Origin: Ralstonia sp. UBA689
GTDB taxonomy: Bacteria; Pseudomonadota; Gammaproteobacteria; Burkholderiales; Burkholderiaceae
Assembly (NCBI RefSeq): GCF_002298975.1
Contig: NZ_DBMV01000045.1
Coordinates: forward strand, 202,681-266,680
DNA: 64,000 nucleotides
Direction of reading: 5' to 3'
Of the stretch, positions 16,908-24,850 are shown piece after piece. Numbering within the stretch: position 1 is the stretch's first letter; each line of letters begins with the position of its first letter. The notes beneath the pieces are model-generated. The model worked only from the letters and a program-made list of their open reading frames with translations. It made no database searches and was not told where the DNA came from. The position numbers and the translations under genes are program-made.

Positions 16908-17527
16908 GTCGATATCGGTTCGATCGAAAGTGTTCGGGCACGCCGCGCCAACCATTGACTGGCGGCCACGCCGCACAGCACGCCCACGGCCACGCCGGCG
17001 GACAGGTCGAGCGCAACGTGCCGGCGCGTCTGGATGGTCGCGTACAGAACGCCGAGTCCCCATGCCGCTGCCAGCAGCGAGCGCAGCGGCTTGCGCGCAT
17101 CGGCCAGCGCCCAGACGGAAAGCAGCGTGAGGGCACCATGTAGTGAAGGCAGGCAGTTCTGGCTCGAATCCATGGCGATCAACATGCGCTGCACGCTGGC
17201 CGGCAGCGATGCATCGGCCAGCGGTGGGTAGTGCAGCGTGGTCGGCCACAGCAGGAACACCGCGCCGCTCGCCAGGGCGCTCATCTGCATGGCGCGCTCC
17301 AGCCACGGCAGCCGCCGCGCATCGGCCAGCAGATAGGCCAGCGGCACCAGCGCAAAGAACGACAGGTACAGCCAGATGCCCGACGCGCTGAACGGAATGG
17401 CGCGGTCCAAAGCGGTTTCCGGCACGATCGTTCCAGCGCCCTGCAGCACGCCGCATGTGCCATAGACGAGGCCGACCGAGCACCAGCCGAGCGCCATATG
17501 GCGCAGGCGTGTGGCGAGCGGGTTCAT
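16904..17527 (-). CDS. PAP2 superfamily membrane phosphatase
   Basis: This 207-residue protein has about six helices and the PAP2/inositolphosphotransferase active-site pieces CLPSLHGAL (Ser-x-x-His) and RRHVALDLSAGV (Arg-His-x-x-x-Asp). A recognisable first phosphatase motif (KxxxxxxRP) is not obvious, which places it closer to the inositol-phosphorylceramide-synthase-like branch. That branch transfers or removes phosphate head groups on lipids. It overlaps its neighbours on both sides by ATGA, so it is translated with the adenylating enzyme upstream and the sterol-desaturase-like protein downstream. A head-group transfer step in the lipid pathway is an inference. Confidence 0.82.
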   Translation of the reverse strand: MNPLATRLRHMALGWCSVGLVYGTCGVLQGAGTIVPETALDRAIPFSASGIWLYLSFFALVPLAYLLADARRLPWLERAMQMSALASGAVFLLWPTTLHYPPLADASLPASVQRMLIAMDSSQNCLPSLHGALTLLSVWALADARKPLRSLLAAAWGLGVLYATIQTRRHVALDLSAGVAVGVLCGVAASQWLARRARTLSIEPIST

Positions 17528-18846
17528 CGTGCCGTTTCCTTGAAGGGAAGCCGGACGATGCGGCGGCGCTTGGCGGTGAAGTCGGCGCTCATGTCTTGCG
17601 GCGCGGGGTGCCATGTCACACGTGTCATGTCGACGCCCTGGCGCATGAAGATCTCGGCAAGGTGGGCCCGGCATGCCTGCGCGACGTCGGCATCGGTCGG
17701 GCTGATGGAGAGCGCCAGCGTGCGTGCATCCGTCTGTACAAGGCGGTAGTCTGCCCGCAGCGGCAGCACCTGGGCCAGCGCGCGCGAGCACACGTCTGCA
17801 AACAGCGTGATGGTGCCGCGGTCGCGTGCGGGCAGCATGAGCGTGTCGTCGCAGCGGCCTTCGATGCGTTCGATGGCCATCGCCGGGTTGCGGCAGGGGC
17901 AGGGTGGCAGCGCTGGGTCGCGGCGGATCAGGATGTCGTCGAGCCGGTAGCGCACGATGGGCTGCGTGCTGCGCGTGAAGTCCGTGACGATGGGCACGAA
18001 GCGGCGCTCGTCCAGCCACTGCGGTTCGATATGCACGTGAGCCTCGTTCAGATGCAGCGTGCCGTGCGAGCAGGTGGCGCCCAGGAAACCCTCGGTGGCT
18101 TGGTAGACCTCGCCGACGTTGCCGAAGGCCTGCTCCAGCAAGACGCGGTCCATCGGTTCGAGCACTTCGGCGCCGGACAGCACTTGCGCCGGCGCAATGC
18201 TCAGCCGGCCCGCGAGCTTCTCCAGCGCCAGCGCCCGCAGCACCTGAGCTGGCCCTACGATGATGGTCGGCCGCAAGGCGTCCAGCGGCGCCCGATGCGA
18301 ATCGAACGGCGCAAACAGATCAAAGAACGAAAACGTCAGCCACGGGTTGCGCACCGCCGTATACAGATTGTTGTTGGCCCGCAGGAACAGCGCGACGCGC
18401 TCGCCATGCAGCAGGCCGCGCGGCAGCAGCTTGGCGAGCAGGATGCCGGCCCACTGCGCGCGCTCGGCGGGGCTGACCACGAACACGCCGCGCCCGCCCG
18501 ACGTGCCGGACGACAGGCCGACCGAATGCGCCCCGACCATCGGCCGGAAATCGCGTGACTGCTCGGCCCGGCGCGCGCAGGCCAGCACGTCGTCCAGGCG
18601 CAGGCCGGCGGTGTTCATGGCGTCGAAGTTGGCCATCATCGTGGCCTTGTCCATCAGCGGCCAATCCTGCATCGGCTTCGATGCAAACGGGCGGAAGTAC
18701 GGGCTGCGCATGAGTACGCGTTGCGTGAAGCGCGCAATCTGGTGCCGTTGATGCGCTTCCAGCGCGGCACGGTTGGCTCGCTGTAGACGACTCTGCAACC
18801 GGCGCGTCTGCCAGTACGACCACAGCAGGCGGTGGAATGCCGTCAC
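17524..18846 (-). CDS. F390-synthetase-like adenylate-forming enzyme
   Basis: This 440-residue protein resembles coenzyme F390 synthetase and phenylacetate-CoA ligase. The adenylation core reads VGLSSGTSGGRGVFVVSPAE (nucleotide loop), VLSGAEVLEPMDRVLL, YQATEGFLGATCSHGTLHLNE and QPIVRYRLDDIL. The C-terminal lid is short (DFTAKRRRIVRL). A CPCR motif near the lid may bind metal. It would activate a carboxylate as acyl-AMP, for thioester, ester or beta-lactone formation. The start is GTG at 18846, overlapping the stop of the metallo-beta-lactamase-fold gene as GTGA. No cofactor F420 genes are in the window, so a true F390 role is unlikely. Confidence 0.85.
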   Translation of the reverse strand: MTAFHRLLWSYWQTRRLQSRLQRANRAALEAHQRHQIARFTQRVLMRSPYFRPFASKPMQDWPLMDKATMMANFDAMNTAGLRLDDVLACARRAEQSRDFRPMVGAHSVGLSSGTSGGRGVFVVSPAERAQWAGILLAKLLPRGLLHGERVALFLRANNNLYTAVRNPWLTFSFFDLFAPFDSHRAPLDALRPTIIVGPAQVLRALALEKLAGRLSIAPAQVLSGAEVLEPMDRVLLEQAFGNVGEVYQATEGFLGATCSHGTLHLNEAHVHIEPQWLDERRFVPIVTDFTRSTQPIVRYRLDDILIRRDPALPPCPCRNPAMAIERIEGRCDDTLMLPARDRGTITLFADVCSRALAQVLPLRADYRLVQTDARTLALSISPTDADVAQACRAHLAEIFMRQGVDMTRVTWHPAPQDMSADFTAKRRRIVRLPFKETAR

Positions 18847-19649
18847 AGCGCGCCCTCGTGGGTGAGCAGAATGCGCACGTGGCCGCCGGCGTTCAGCGCG
18901 TGCAGCTTGCGCAGCGTGTCGAAGTACGCGTGGCGGTCTTCCATGATGGTGTAGGCGAGCACCGATGGCCCGCGTAGTTCGCGATAGCTCAGCGGTGACC
19001 AAGCGGCATCCGCGGCCAGCAGCACCCAGCCATCGTTCGTGCGCACGAACGCGCCCAGGTGCCCGGCAGCGTGCCCGGGCAGCGGCACGAGCAGCACCTT
19101 GCCGTTGCTGTCGGGCAGCGCCCAGGCCGAGGTGAATGGCGCAAGCTCAGGCGGCAGCGCCACCTGCTCGAACTGTTCGACAAAGCGCGTGCGCGTTTCG
19201 AAGTCTTCGGGAATCAGCCCTGGTACGAAGGCACGCCGCAGCGCAGATACGCCGCGTAGCGCGCGCAGATGCATCCAGCCTTCGCCCGAGCAGACGATGG
19301 GCACGTCGGGAAAGTCGCGCAGACCAGCGACGTGGTCGCCATGAAAGTGCGAGACGATCAGCCCGTCCAGGTCGGCCGGCCGCAAGCCATGCTGTGCAAG
19401 CTGCGCGACCATCGAATCAGACGCATCGAAGTACACCGGTGTGACCTTGCGATAGATCGCAAATACACCGCTGCGCGTGTGATCGTGAAAGTGCGAGGCG
19501 TAGCCCGTGTCCCACAACCAGCGGCGGCCAGTGGTTTCGATCAGCCACGCGCGCGCCGGAAACGCGCAGGTGCGCAGGCCCGCGCCGCGCAGGGCCACGC
19601 ACGCGGTATGCGTGCAGTAGCCGGCTTCAAAGACCGTCAACGTTGCCAT
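18843..19649 (-). CDS. Metallo-beta-lactamase-fold hydrolase
   Basis: This 268-residue soluble protein has the MBL metal motif HFHGDH (residues 101-106) preceded by LDGLIVS. Further ligands are in PLPGHAAGHLGAF and DAAW, with a final LLTHEG. It resembles the quorum-quenching lactonase and thioesterase-like branch (WDTGYASHFHDH near residues 46-57). In this operon it could open a lactone or release an acyl thioester made by the ketosynthase; this is inferred. Its start overlaps the OleD-like reductase gene by 23 bases, and its stop overlaps the next gene's GTG start. Confidence 0.88.
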   Translation of the reverse strand: MATLTVFEAGYCTHTACVALRGAGLRTCAFPARAWLIETTGRRWLWDTGYASHFHDHTRSGVFAIYRKVTPVYFDASDSMVAQLAQHGLRPADLDGLIVSHFHGDHVAGLRDFPDVPIVCSGEGWMHLRALRGVSALRRAFVPGLIPEDFETRTRFVEQFEQVALPPELAPFTSAWALPDSNGKVLLVPLPGHAAGHLGAFVRTNDGWVLLAADAAWSPLSYRELRGPSVLAYTIMEDRHAYFDTLRKLHALNAGGHVRILLTHEGAL

Positions 19650-20640
19650 GTTCGCGTAACCAGTGGGCTGTGCGGCGGATGCCTTCGGCCATGTCGATGG
19701 GCGGCGTGTAGCCGAGTTCGGTGCGCGCGCGGTCGTTGGCGAGCGTCATGTCGTAGTGCAGCGCGGCGGCGCTGTAGCGCGTGAGCAGTGGCTCGCGATG
19801 TGTGACGGCACTGGCCGCTTCCATGAGTCGGGCGCCTACCGCCATGGCCGCATACGGCACGGTGCGGATGCGGTAGCGCAAGTCGAGCTGCTGGCCGAGC
19901 AACTGTTCGAGCAGTTCGCGTAGCGTGGCCGGAGCGTGGTTGGTGATGTTGTACGCGGCGCCGGAGGGCACGTCGGCCGACGTGGCGCATTGCATGGCGT
20001 GCACGACGTTTTCAAGATAGGTCAGGTCCATGCGTGCGGCGCCGCCTCGGGGCAGTGGCAGCACGCCGCCGCGCAGCTTGAGCAGGTGCAGGATGCGCGG
20101 CAGCACCACGCGGTCATGCGGGCCGAACAGCCCGCGCGGGCGCAGGATGATGAAGCGCGTCGTGTCTTGCGCAGAGGCCTGCTTCTGAATCGCGTCCTCC
20201 GCCAGCATCTTGGTCGCCGCGTAGTGATTGGCGAAGCGGGCGGGGCGGTAGGTTTCGGGCAGATCGGCGTGGTGCTGGTAGTCGAAGTAGATCGACGGCG
20301 TGGAGATATGTACGAAGCGCCGGACGCCGTGCTTCACGGCACCTTCGGCCAGCGTCGCCGTTGCACGCACGTTGGCGGCATAGAAGTCGTCGTAGGCGCC
20401 CCACGGCGACGACAGCGCGGCGCAATGCCAGACCGTATCGACGCCGTCGAGCAGCGTATCGAGCGCGGCTGGGTTCAGGCGGGCAAGGTCGGCTGGAACG
20501 TAATCGGCACCGCGCGCAAGGAAAGCCTCGCGCTGCGCTGCATCGCGCCCGGTGGCCCGTACGCGCGCGCCTTGCGCCAGCAGCGCATCAACCGCATTGC
20601 GGCCCAGCCCGCCCGTGGCGCCGGTCACCAGTGTCGTCAT
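19627..20640 (-). CDS. NAD(P)-dependent epimerase / 3-beta-HSD-like reductase (OleD-like)
   Basis: This 337-residue extended short-chain dehydrogenase has the dinucleotide loop TGATGGLG (residues 6-13), the catalytic Ser in HISTPS (about 113) and the YxxxK pair Tyr140/Lys144 (HYAATKMLAEDA). It matches the 3-beta-hydroxysteroid dehydrogenase/isomerase class that includes OleD, which reduces 2-alkyl-3-oxoacyl products of OleA. Its ATG overlaps the ketosynthase stop as ATGA, so the pair behaves like oleA-oleD. However, OleB (alpha/beta hydrolase) and a canonical OleC are missing, and other enzymes take their places. The product is unknown. Confidence 0.88.
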   Translation of the reverse strand: MTTLVTGATGGLGRNAVDALLAQGARVRATGRDAAQREAFLARGADYVPADLARLNPAALDTLLDGVDTVWHCAALSSPWGAYDDFYAANVRATATLAEGAVKHGVRRFVHISTPSIYFDYQHHADLPETYRPARFANHYAATKMLAEDAIQKQASAQDTTRFIILRPRGLFGPHDRVVLPRILHLLKLRGGVLPLPRGGAARMDLTYLENVVHAMQCATSADVPSGAAYNITNHAPATLRELLEQLLGQQLDLRYRIRTVPYAAMAVGARLMEAASAVTHREPLLTRYSAAALHYDMTLANDRARTELGYTPPIDMAEGIRRTAHWLREHGNVDGL

Positions 20641-21623
20641 GTCGTCAGCACCATGCCGCCGAGCGTCAGGCCCGCCGCCGTGCCCACCAGCAGCACCGGG
20701 CGGCCGGGTTCAATGCGCCGGCTGGTCATCGCCTCATGCAGCGCGGTGGGGATCGACGCGGCCACCTGGTTGCCGTGCTGCGCGTAGATGTCGACCAAGC
20801 TGGCTTCGGGCACGCCCAAACGTTTGCGCAGGTGCTGCATGCCGAGGTGGCTGGCCTGGTGCGGCACCACAACGTGCATGTCGCGCAGCGTGTAGCCGCT
20901 GCCCGCAAACATGCGGTCAAGAAAGCCGTCCATCAGTTGCGAGGCCAGCTTGAACACGCGCTTGCCATCCATGTGGAACAGATAGTCGGCAGGGTGCGCG
21001 CCGGTGCGCGGGTTGCGGCGCGTGCCGCCTGCGCGGATCTCGCAGAAGGTCTTGCCGGCCGGGTAGGTCTCCATGCGGTAGGCGTAGATGCCGGCGGTGG
21101 ACGCAGCAGGCGCGGCTTCGACGATCACGGCTGCTGCGCCGTCGCCAAAGATCAGCGCCGTTTCGGCGTCATCCCAGTTGATGCCGCGCGAGGCGAGGTC
21201 GGAGGCCACCACGGCAATGCGCCGGTATGTACCCGTTGCCAGCAGGCTGGCCGCCACGTGCAGTGCGGCCAGGAAGCCCAGACAACTGGCATTGACGTCA
21301 AAGGCGGGCGTGCCGGCCGGCAGCCCGGCAGGCTCCAGGATGCGCGCGGCGGTGTTGGGCAGCGCCTGCTCCTGCACGCCCGAAGCGGAGATCAGCAGAT
21401 CGATGGATGCGGCGGGCACATCGGCGCGGCGCAGGGCATCGCTCACGGCGGCGCCGGCCAGGTCCGTCTGATATTCGGCGAGTGTGGCGTGGTGGCGTAC
21501 GTCGATGCCCGACTTCTTGCGCACGTAACCGGCTGCGTAGCCGAGGCGGGCGTCCAGTTCGGCAGACGTGACCCGTTGTTCCGGCAGCGCCTTGCCGGTG
21601 GAAAGCAGATGAATCGGCAGCAT
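20637..21623 (-). CDS. 3-oxoacyl-ACP synthase III family ketosynthase (FabH/OleA-like)
   Basis: This 328-residue thiolase-fold condensing enzyme has the full catalytic triad: Cys114 (NASCLGFLA), His255 (VVPHQAS) and Asn285 (QHGNQVAAS). The C-terminal GTAAGLTLGGMVL glycine loop is present. The family joins two acyl units by Claisen condensation. The enzyme leads a seven-gene operon in which every downstream junction overlaps, starting with an OleD-like reductase. It probably makes the pathway's first carbon skeleton. It is unlikely to be the housekeeping FabH, which normally sits among the fatty acid synthesis genes. The ATG at 21623 begins directly at the fold's first strand. Confidence 0.9.
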   Translation of the reverse strand: MLPIHLLSTGKALPEQRVTSAELDARLGYAAGYVRKKSGIDVRHHATLAEYQTDLAGAAVSDALRRADVPAASIDLLISASGVQEQALPNTAARILEPAGLPAGTPAFDVNASCLGFLAALHVAASLLATGTYRRIAVVASDLASRGINWDDAETALIFGDGAAAVIVEAAPAASTAGIYAYRMETYPAGKTFCEIRAGGTRRNPRTGAHPADYLFHMDGKRVFKLASQLMDGFLDRMFAGSGYTLRDMHVVVPHQASHLGMQHLRKRLGVPEASLVDIYAQHGNQVAASIPTALHEAMTSRRIEPGRPVLLVGTAAGLTLGGMVLTT

Positions 21624-21773
21624 AGATGCGGGCGCGTGGAGTGCGTGCCCTGTTCCTCTTCCGGCTGCGTCAGGTCAGGCGAGTCGCAGCGTAATGATCT
21701 TGTCTGTTGTGCCGCGATTCTAGCGGTTGGGGGCCATGCTGCCCGGTGAAGATCGTTAAAAAATATTGGGTCG

Positions 21774-22478
21774 TCAGGCACCGTAGCCGCGCAGCCGCTC
21801 GAGGTTGACCACCGTCACACCACCGTATTCCAGACGCACCACGCCGTCCTTCTCCAACGCCTTGAGCGATTGGTTGGCCACCTGCCGTGTCATGCCCGAG
21901 AGCAGGCCGAGTTCTTCTTGCGTGATCTCCAGGTGGTCGCCTGCGCCGGGGTAGAGCACCGGGTTGAACAGCGACGCGATGCAGCGCGCCAGGCGAGGTG
22001 TGGCGTCGAGCAGGCGATCGTATTCGAGCAGCGCCATGAAGTGGCCGAGGCGCTCATTGAGCTGCTTTACCAGGAAGCGGTTGAAGGCCACGCTGTTTTC
22101 CACCAGCCACATGAAGGTGGTGCGCTCCATGAAGGCCATGCGCGTGTCGCGCAGCGCGACGATGTCATAGCGGCGGGGCTCGTTCTTGAGCACCGTCCCT
22201 TCGCCAAACCAGCCGCCGGCCGGCACGCCGGTAAACGTGACGCTGCGCCCTTCGGGCGACACCGTGCCGATCTTGATGAGGCCCGTGACCACGCCGGTCC
22301 AGCTCTCCAGCAGCGTGTTCTTCGGGCAGATGCATGTGCCGCGTGCGTAGGTCTTCTCGACGATACCGGCGCAGGCGCGGTCGGCCTCGTCAGCGGGCAG
22401 GTCGATCGACCACGCGGCGATGTGCGCCAGCCGTGCGCGGCTGATGCCGGGGCGCACGTTCGTATCGTGATCAGCCAC
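21774..22478 (-). CDS. Crp/Fnr family transcriptional regulator
   Basis: This 234-residue protein has a cyclic-nucleotide-binding-like beta barrel (GTCICPKNTLLESWTGVVTGLIKIGTVSPEGRSVTFTGVPAGGWFGEG) and a C-terminal winged helix with ITQEELGLLSGMTRQVANQSLKALEKDG. The cysteines that hold an Fe-S cluster in FNR are absent, so it probably senses a small molecule rather than oxygen. Its start overlaps the upstream isomerase gene by eight bases, and it lies 150 bases upstream of the lipid operon on the same strand. It is the most likely regulator of that operon and of the CoA-transferase genes. Confidence 0.9.
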   Translation of the reverse strand: MADHDTNVRPGISRARLAHIAAWSIDLPADEADRACAGIVEKTYARGTCICPKNTLLESWTGVVTGLIKIGTVSPEGRSVTFTGVPAGGWFGEGTVLKNEPRRYDIVALRDTRMAFMERTTFMWLVENSVAFNRFLVKQLNERLGHFMALLEYDRLLDATPRLARCIASLFNPVLYPGAGDHLEITQEELGLLSGMTRQVANQSLKALEKDGVVRLEYGGVTVVNLERLRGYGA

Positions 22479-23103
22479 GCTGGATGCCCACCGGCAGGTT
22501 GCTTATGCGCAGTGCCTCGGGTGTGGTGAGCCAGTCGGAGCGCAGGCATTGCAAGAAGAGTGCGGTGGCGTCTTCTCCCCAGAACAGCTCGCCGTTGTGC
22601 GCCAGCGTGGGCACACCAAACACGCCGAGCGCGATGGCCGCATCGGTGTGCTGGCGCAGGGCGTCCTTCACAGCAGGCTGTTCGACGGCAGTCACGCCCT
22701 CCGGAAAGCCGACGGCCTCGCACAGTGCGGCAAAGCCTTCGGGCGAGCTGACATCCTGCCCATCGCGCCAGATGTGCCGGAACACTGCGCGCACCGCTTC
22801 CAACGAGCCGCCCATGGCAATCGTCAGCCGCAGCGCCTTGATCGGGTTGAACGGATGCGCGGGCGGCATGCGGAACGGAATGCCCAGTTGCTGCGCACGG
22901 AACAGCGCGTGCCGGTACGTGAATACACGCTTTGGCGAGATCTCGGCCGGGCCTTTCTGGCCCCAGTGGCTCAGGATCGCGCCCAGCACCGCCGGGCGCG
23001 GACGAATGACGATGTCTGCGGGCAGCGCATCGAACTGCTCCAGTTGCAGATAGGCAAACGGCGAGATGAGATCGAAGAACCAATCGACGGTGGACTCTGG
23101 CAT
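22471..23103 (-). CDS. 2-hydroxychromene-2-carboxylate isomerase / DsbA-fold (kappa GST-like) protein
   Basis: The 210-residue DsbA-family thioredoxin fold has a helical insert. The N-terminal VDWFFDLISPFAYL carries the active-site serine region of glutathione-dependent 2-hydroxychromene-2-carboxylate isomerases. The C-terminal ALGVFGVPTLAHNGELFWGEDA contains the cis-proline. Such enzymes act in naphthalene breakdown, but many homologues have unknown substrates. It sits between the CoA-transferase B gene (16-base gap) and the Crp-type regulator, with which it overlaps. The context fits fatty or aromatic acyl-CoA metabolism more than naphthalene use, since no dioxygenase is nearby. Confidence 0.85.
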   Translation of the reverse strand: MPESTVDWFFDLISPFAYLQLEQFDALPADIVIRPRPAVLGAILSHWGQKGPAEISPKRVFTYRHALFRAQQLGIPFRMPPAHPFNPIKALRLTIAMGGSLEAVRAVFRHIWRDGQDVSSPEGFAALCEAVGFPEGVTAVEQPAVKDALRQHTDAAIALGVFGVPTLAHNGELFWGEDATALFLQCLRSDWLTTPEALRISNLPVGIQRG

Positions 23104-23119
23104 GGGCGTTCCTTAGGCC

Positions 23120-23794
23120 TCAGGCGGCGCGCATCTGCAGCAGCGGCGCCAGCGTGAATGGCGCCGCGGTCATGGCGCGGATGTCGTCGAGTGTCGCATG
23201 CGAGAGGATTTCGCGCAGCACGAGTCCCGTCTCGGTCACGTCGAACACGGCGTGCTCCGTGACGATGACTTTCACGCAGCTCTTGCCCGTGAGCGGCAGC
23301 GTGCAGCGCGGCAGGATCTTCGAGTTGCCGTGCTTGTCGGTATGCGCCAGCGCGGCAATCACCTTGCGTGTGCCATAGCACAGGTCCATCGCCCCGCCAA
23401 TGCCGGGCCACCACTTGCCGTTGCGCTGGCACGCCCAGTTGGCGAGGTTGCCTTCGGCGTCCACCTGCAGGGCGCCGAGAATGGTCACGTCGAGATAGCC
23501 GTTGCGCATCGCACCGAGCGATGTGGCGAGATCCATGATGGCTGCGCCCGGAGGCAGCGTGATCGGCTCGCAGCCGGCGTTGGTGAGATCGCTGTCGATG
23601 GCGTCCGGCGCCGGGCGTCCGCCGAAGCCGAACGCGCCGTTCTCGGTGTGGAAGATGACGCCGGCATCCGCGTCCAGGTAATTGGCCGTGAGCGTGGGGA
23701 TGCCCAGGCCGAGGTTGACGACTTCGCCCGCGCGCAATTCCTGCGCGCAGCGGGCGGCGATGCGGTGCTTAGGCGTTTCGGGCAGAGCTTGCAT
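23120..23794 (-). CDS. 3-oxoacid CoA-transferase, subunit B
   Basis: This 224-residue beta subunit of a family I CoA-transferase has VVNLGLGIPTLTANYL at the N-terminus, the catalytic glutamate in HTENGAFGFG, and LPLTGKSCVKVIVTEHAVFDV in the second half. With the alpha subunit encoded 32 bases upstream it would move CoA between a 3-oxo acid (such as acetoacetate or 3-oxoadipate) and an acyl-CoA. The exact acid cannot be told from sequence. The order A-B-isomerase-Crp regulator on one strand suggests a single operon. Confidence 0.92.
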   Translation of the reverse strand: MQALPETPKHRIAARCAQELRAGEVVNLGLGIPTLTANYLDADAGVIFHTENGAFGFGGRPAPDAIDSDLTNAGCEPITLPPGAAIMDLATSLGAMRNGYLDVTILGALQVDAEGNLANWACQRNGKWWPGIGGAMDLCYGTRKVIAALAHTDKHGNSKILPRCTLPLTGKSCVKVIVTEHAVFDVTETGLVLREILSHATLDDIRAMTAAPFTLAPLLQMRAA

Positions 23795-23826
23795 GGTGGT
23801 CTCCTTGGCGCTTCGATGTGGGGCGA

Positions 23827-24591
23827 TCAGGCTTCAGCAGACGCGGGAAGGCGGCCGAGCTTGGTCCAGTGCTGCTTGTAGAGCGCGTGCTGGTTTTCCA
23901 GCGACAACCCCTGCACGACTGCATTGACGAACACGCCGGGGCACCCCACGCGCTCGGGCGGGATTTCGCCCACCTCCACGATCTCGTTCACCTCGACGAT
24001 GGTGTAGTCGCCTGCCATGGCGATGTCGCGCTGATTCTGCAGCGCCGTGCCGCGAAACTCCACGTTGCCGAAGATGTCGGCGCGCCAGCCTTTGATGATC
24101 GACACGTCGGCGCGCAGCGGTGGCTCGACAAAGCACGTGAGGCCGTCCACCGTGATCGTCGGCTTGGGCGTGCCGCGCTCGGGAAACATGCCTGGCTGGT
24201 CGAGGATGCCCACGCCCACCGGCACCAGCGCGCCGCCCAGGCCCAGGGCCCCGGCGCGTACCTTCTCGGCCCAGGTGCCCATCGGGAAGAACTCGGTCAC
24301 ACGCACGCTGTCGGTCAGGTAAGCCTGCGTCGACTCATCGGTGGTGCCGACGTGCGTGCCGATGAACTCGGCCAACTGGCCCGAGGCAAACAGCTTGGCT
24401 TTGAGAAAGCCGCCGCGCAGCCCCGGCGTGTTGGTGATGAGCGTGAGCTGCCCGATGTTGCTGGCGAGCAGTGCCTCGATACAGCAGGCCGGCTCGCCGG
24501 CGCCCACGAACTCGCCAAGCATCAGCCGGCTGCCGCTGCGGACGTGTCGGATGGCCTCGTCCACGGAAAGAACCTTGTTGGCGTAGCGCAT
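23827..24591 (-). CDS. 3-oxoacid CoA-transferase, subunit A
   Basis: This 254-residue alpha subunit of a family I CoA-transferase has LSVDEAIRHVRSGSRLMLGEFVGAGEP (nucleotide-binding glycine loop), LITNTPGLRGGFLKAKLFASGQ, and KGWRADIFGNVEFRGTALQNQRDIAMAGDYTIVEVNEIVEVGEI. It is the first gene of a minus-strand group running through subunit B, the isomerase and the Crp-type regulator. Divergent from it is the CPA2 antiporter gene. It may supply CoA-activated acids to the adjacent lipid operon; this is inference. Confidence 0.92.
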   Translation of the reverse strand: MRYANKVLSVDEAIRHVRSGSRLMLGEFVGAGEPACCIEALLASNIGQLTLITNTPGLRGGFLKAKLFASGQLAEFIGTHVGTTDESTQAYLTDSVRVTEFFPMGTWAEKVRAGALGLGGALVPVGVGILDQPGMFPERGTPKPTITVDGLTCFVEPPLRADVSIIKGWRADIFGNVEFRGTALQNQRDIAMAGDYTIVEVNEIVEVGEIPPERVGCPGVFVNAVVQGLSLENQHALYKQHWTKLGRLPASAEA

Positions 24592-24850
24592 GGTGTCTCC
24601 TGTCGTTGCCGAACGCCGTTGGGTATCGGGCCCGGCTTGCGGCGCAGTGTAGGAGGGGGCTCGGCTTGCCGATGTCTTCTGGATGACATTTGCTCAGGGT
24701 TTGCTGGGGGAGCATCCCGTATAGTTCTGTGGCATTGCCTGGGTGATGCCGACTGAACAAATCGGCCTCACCGCTGTCGCACCAGGGCCGGCCAGGCCCT
24801 GTCCGGTCGCCCTCCCGCCATTCCACACGCCTGAACTTCACACGGAACGC

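Noticed and set aside
15550..17139. 529-codon frame on the minus strand
   Set aside because: It runs in another frame through the sterol-desaturase-like and desaturase genes, which carry the conserved histidine boxes in their own frames.
17524..18846. A true coenzyme F390 synthetase role
   Set aside because: No cofactor F420 genes are seen and the operon context is lipid-related; only the adenylating fold is shared.
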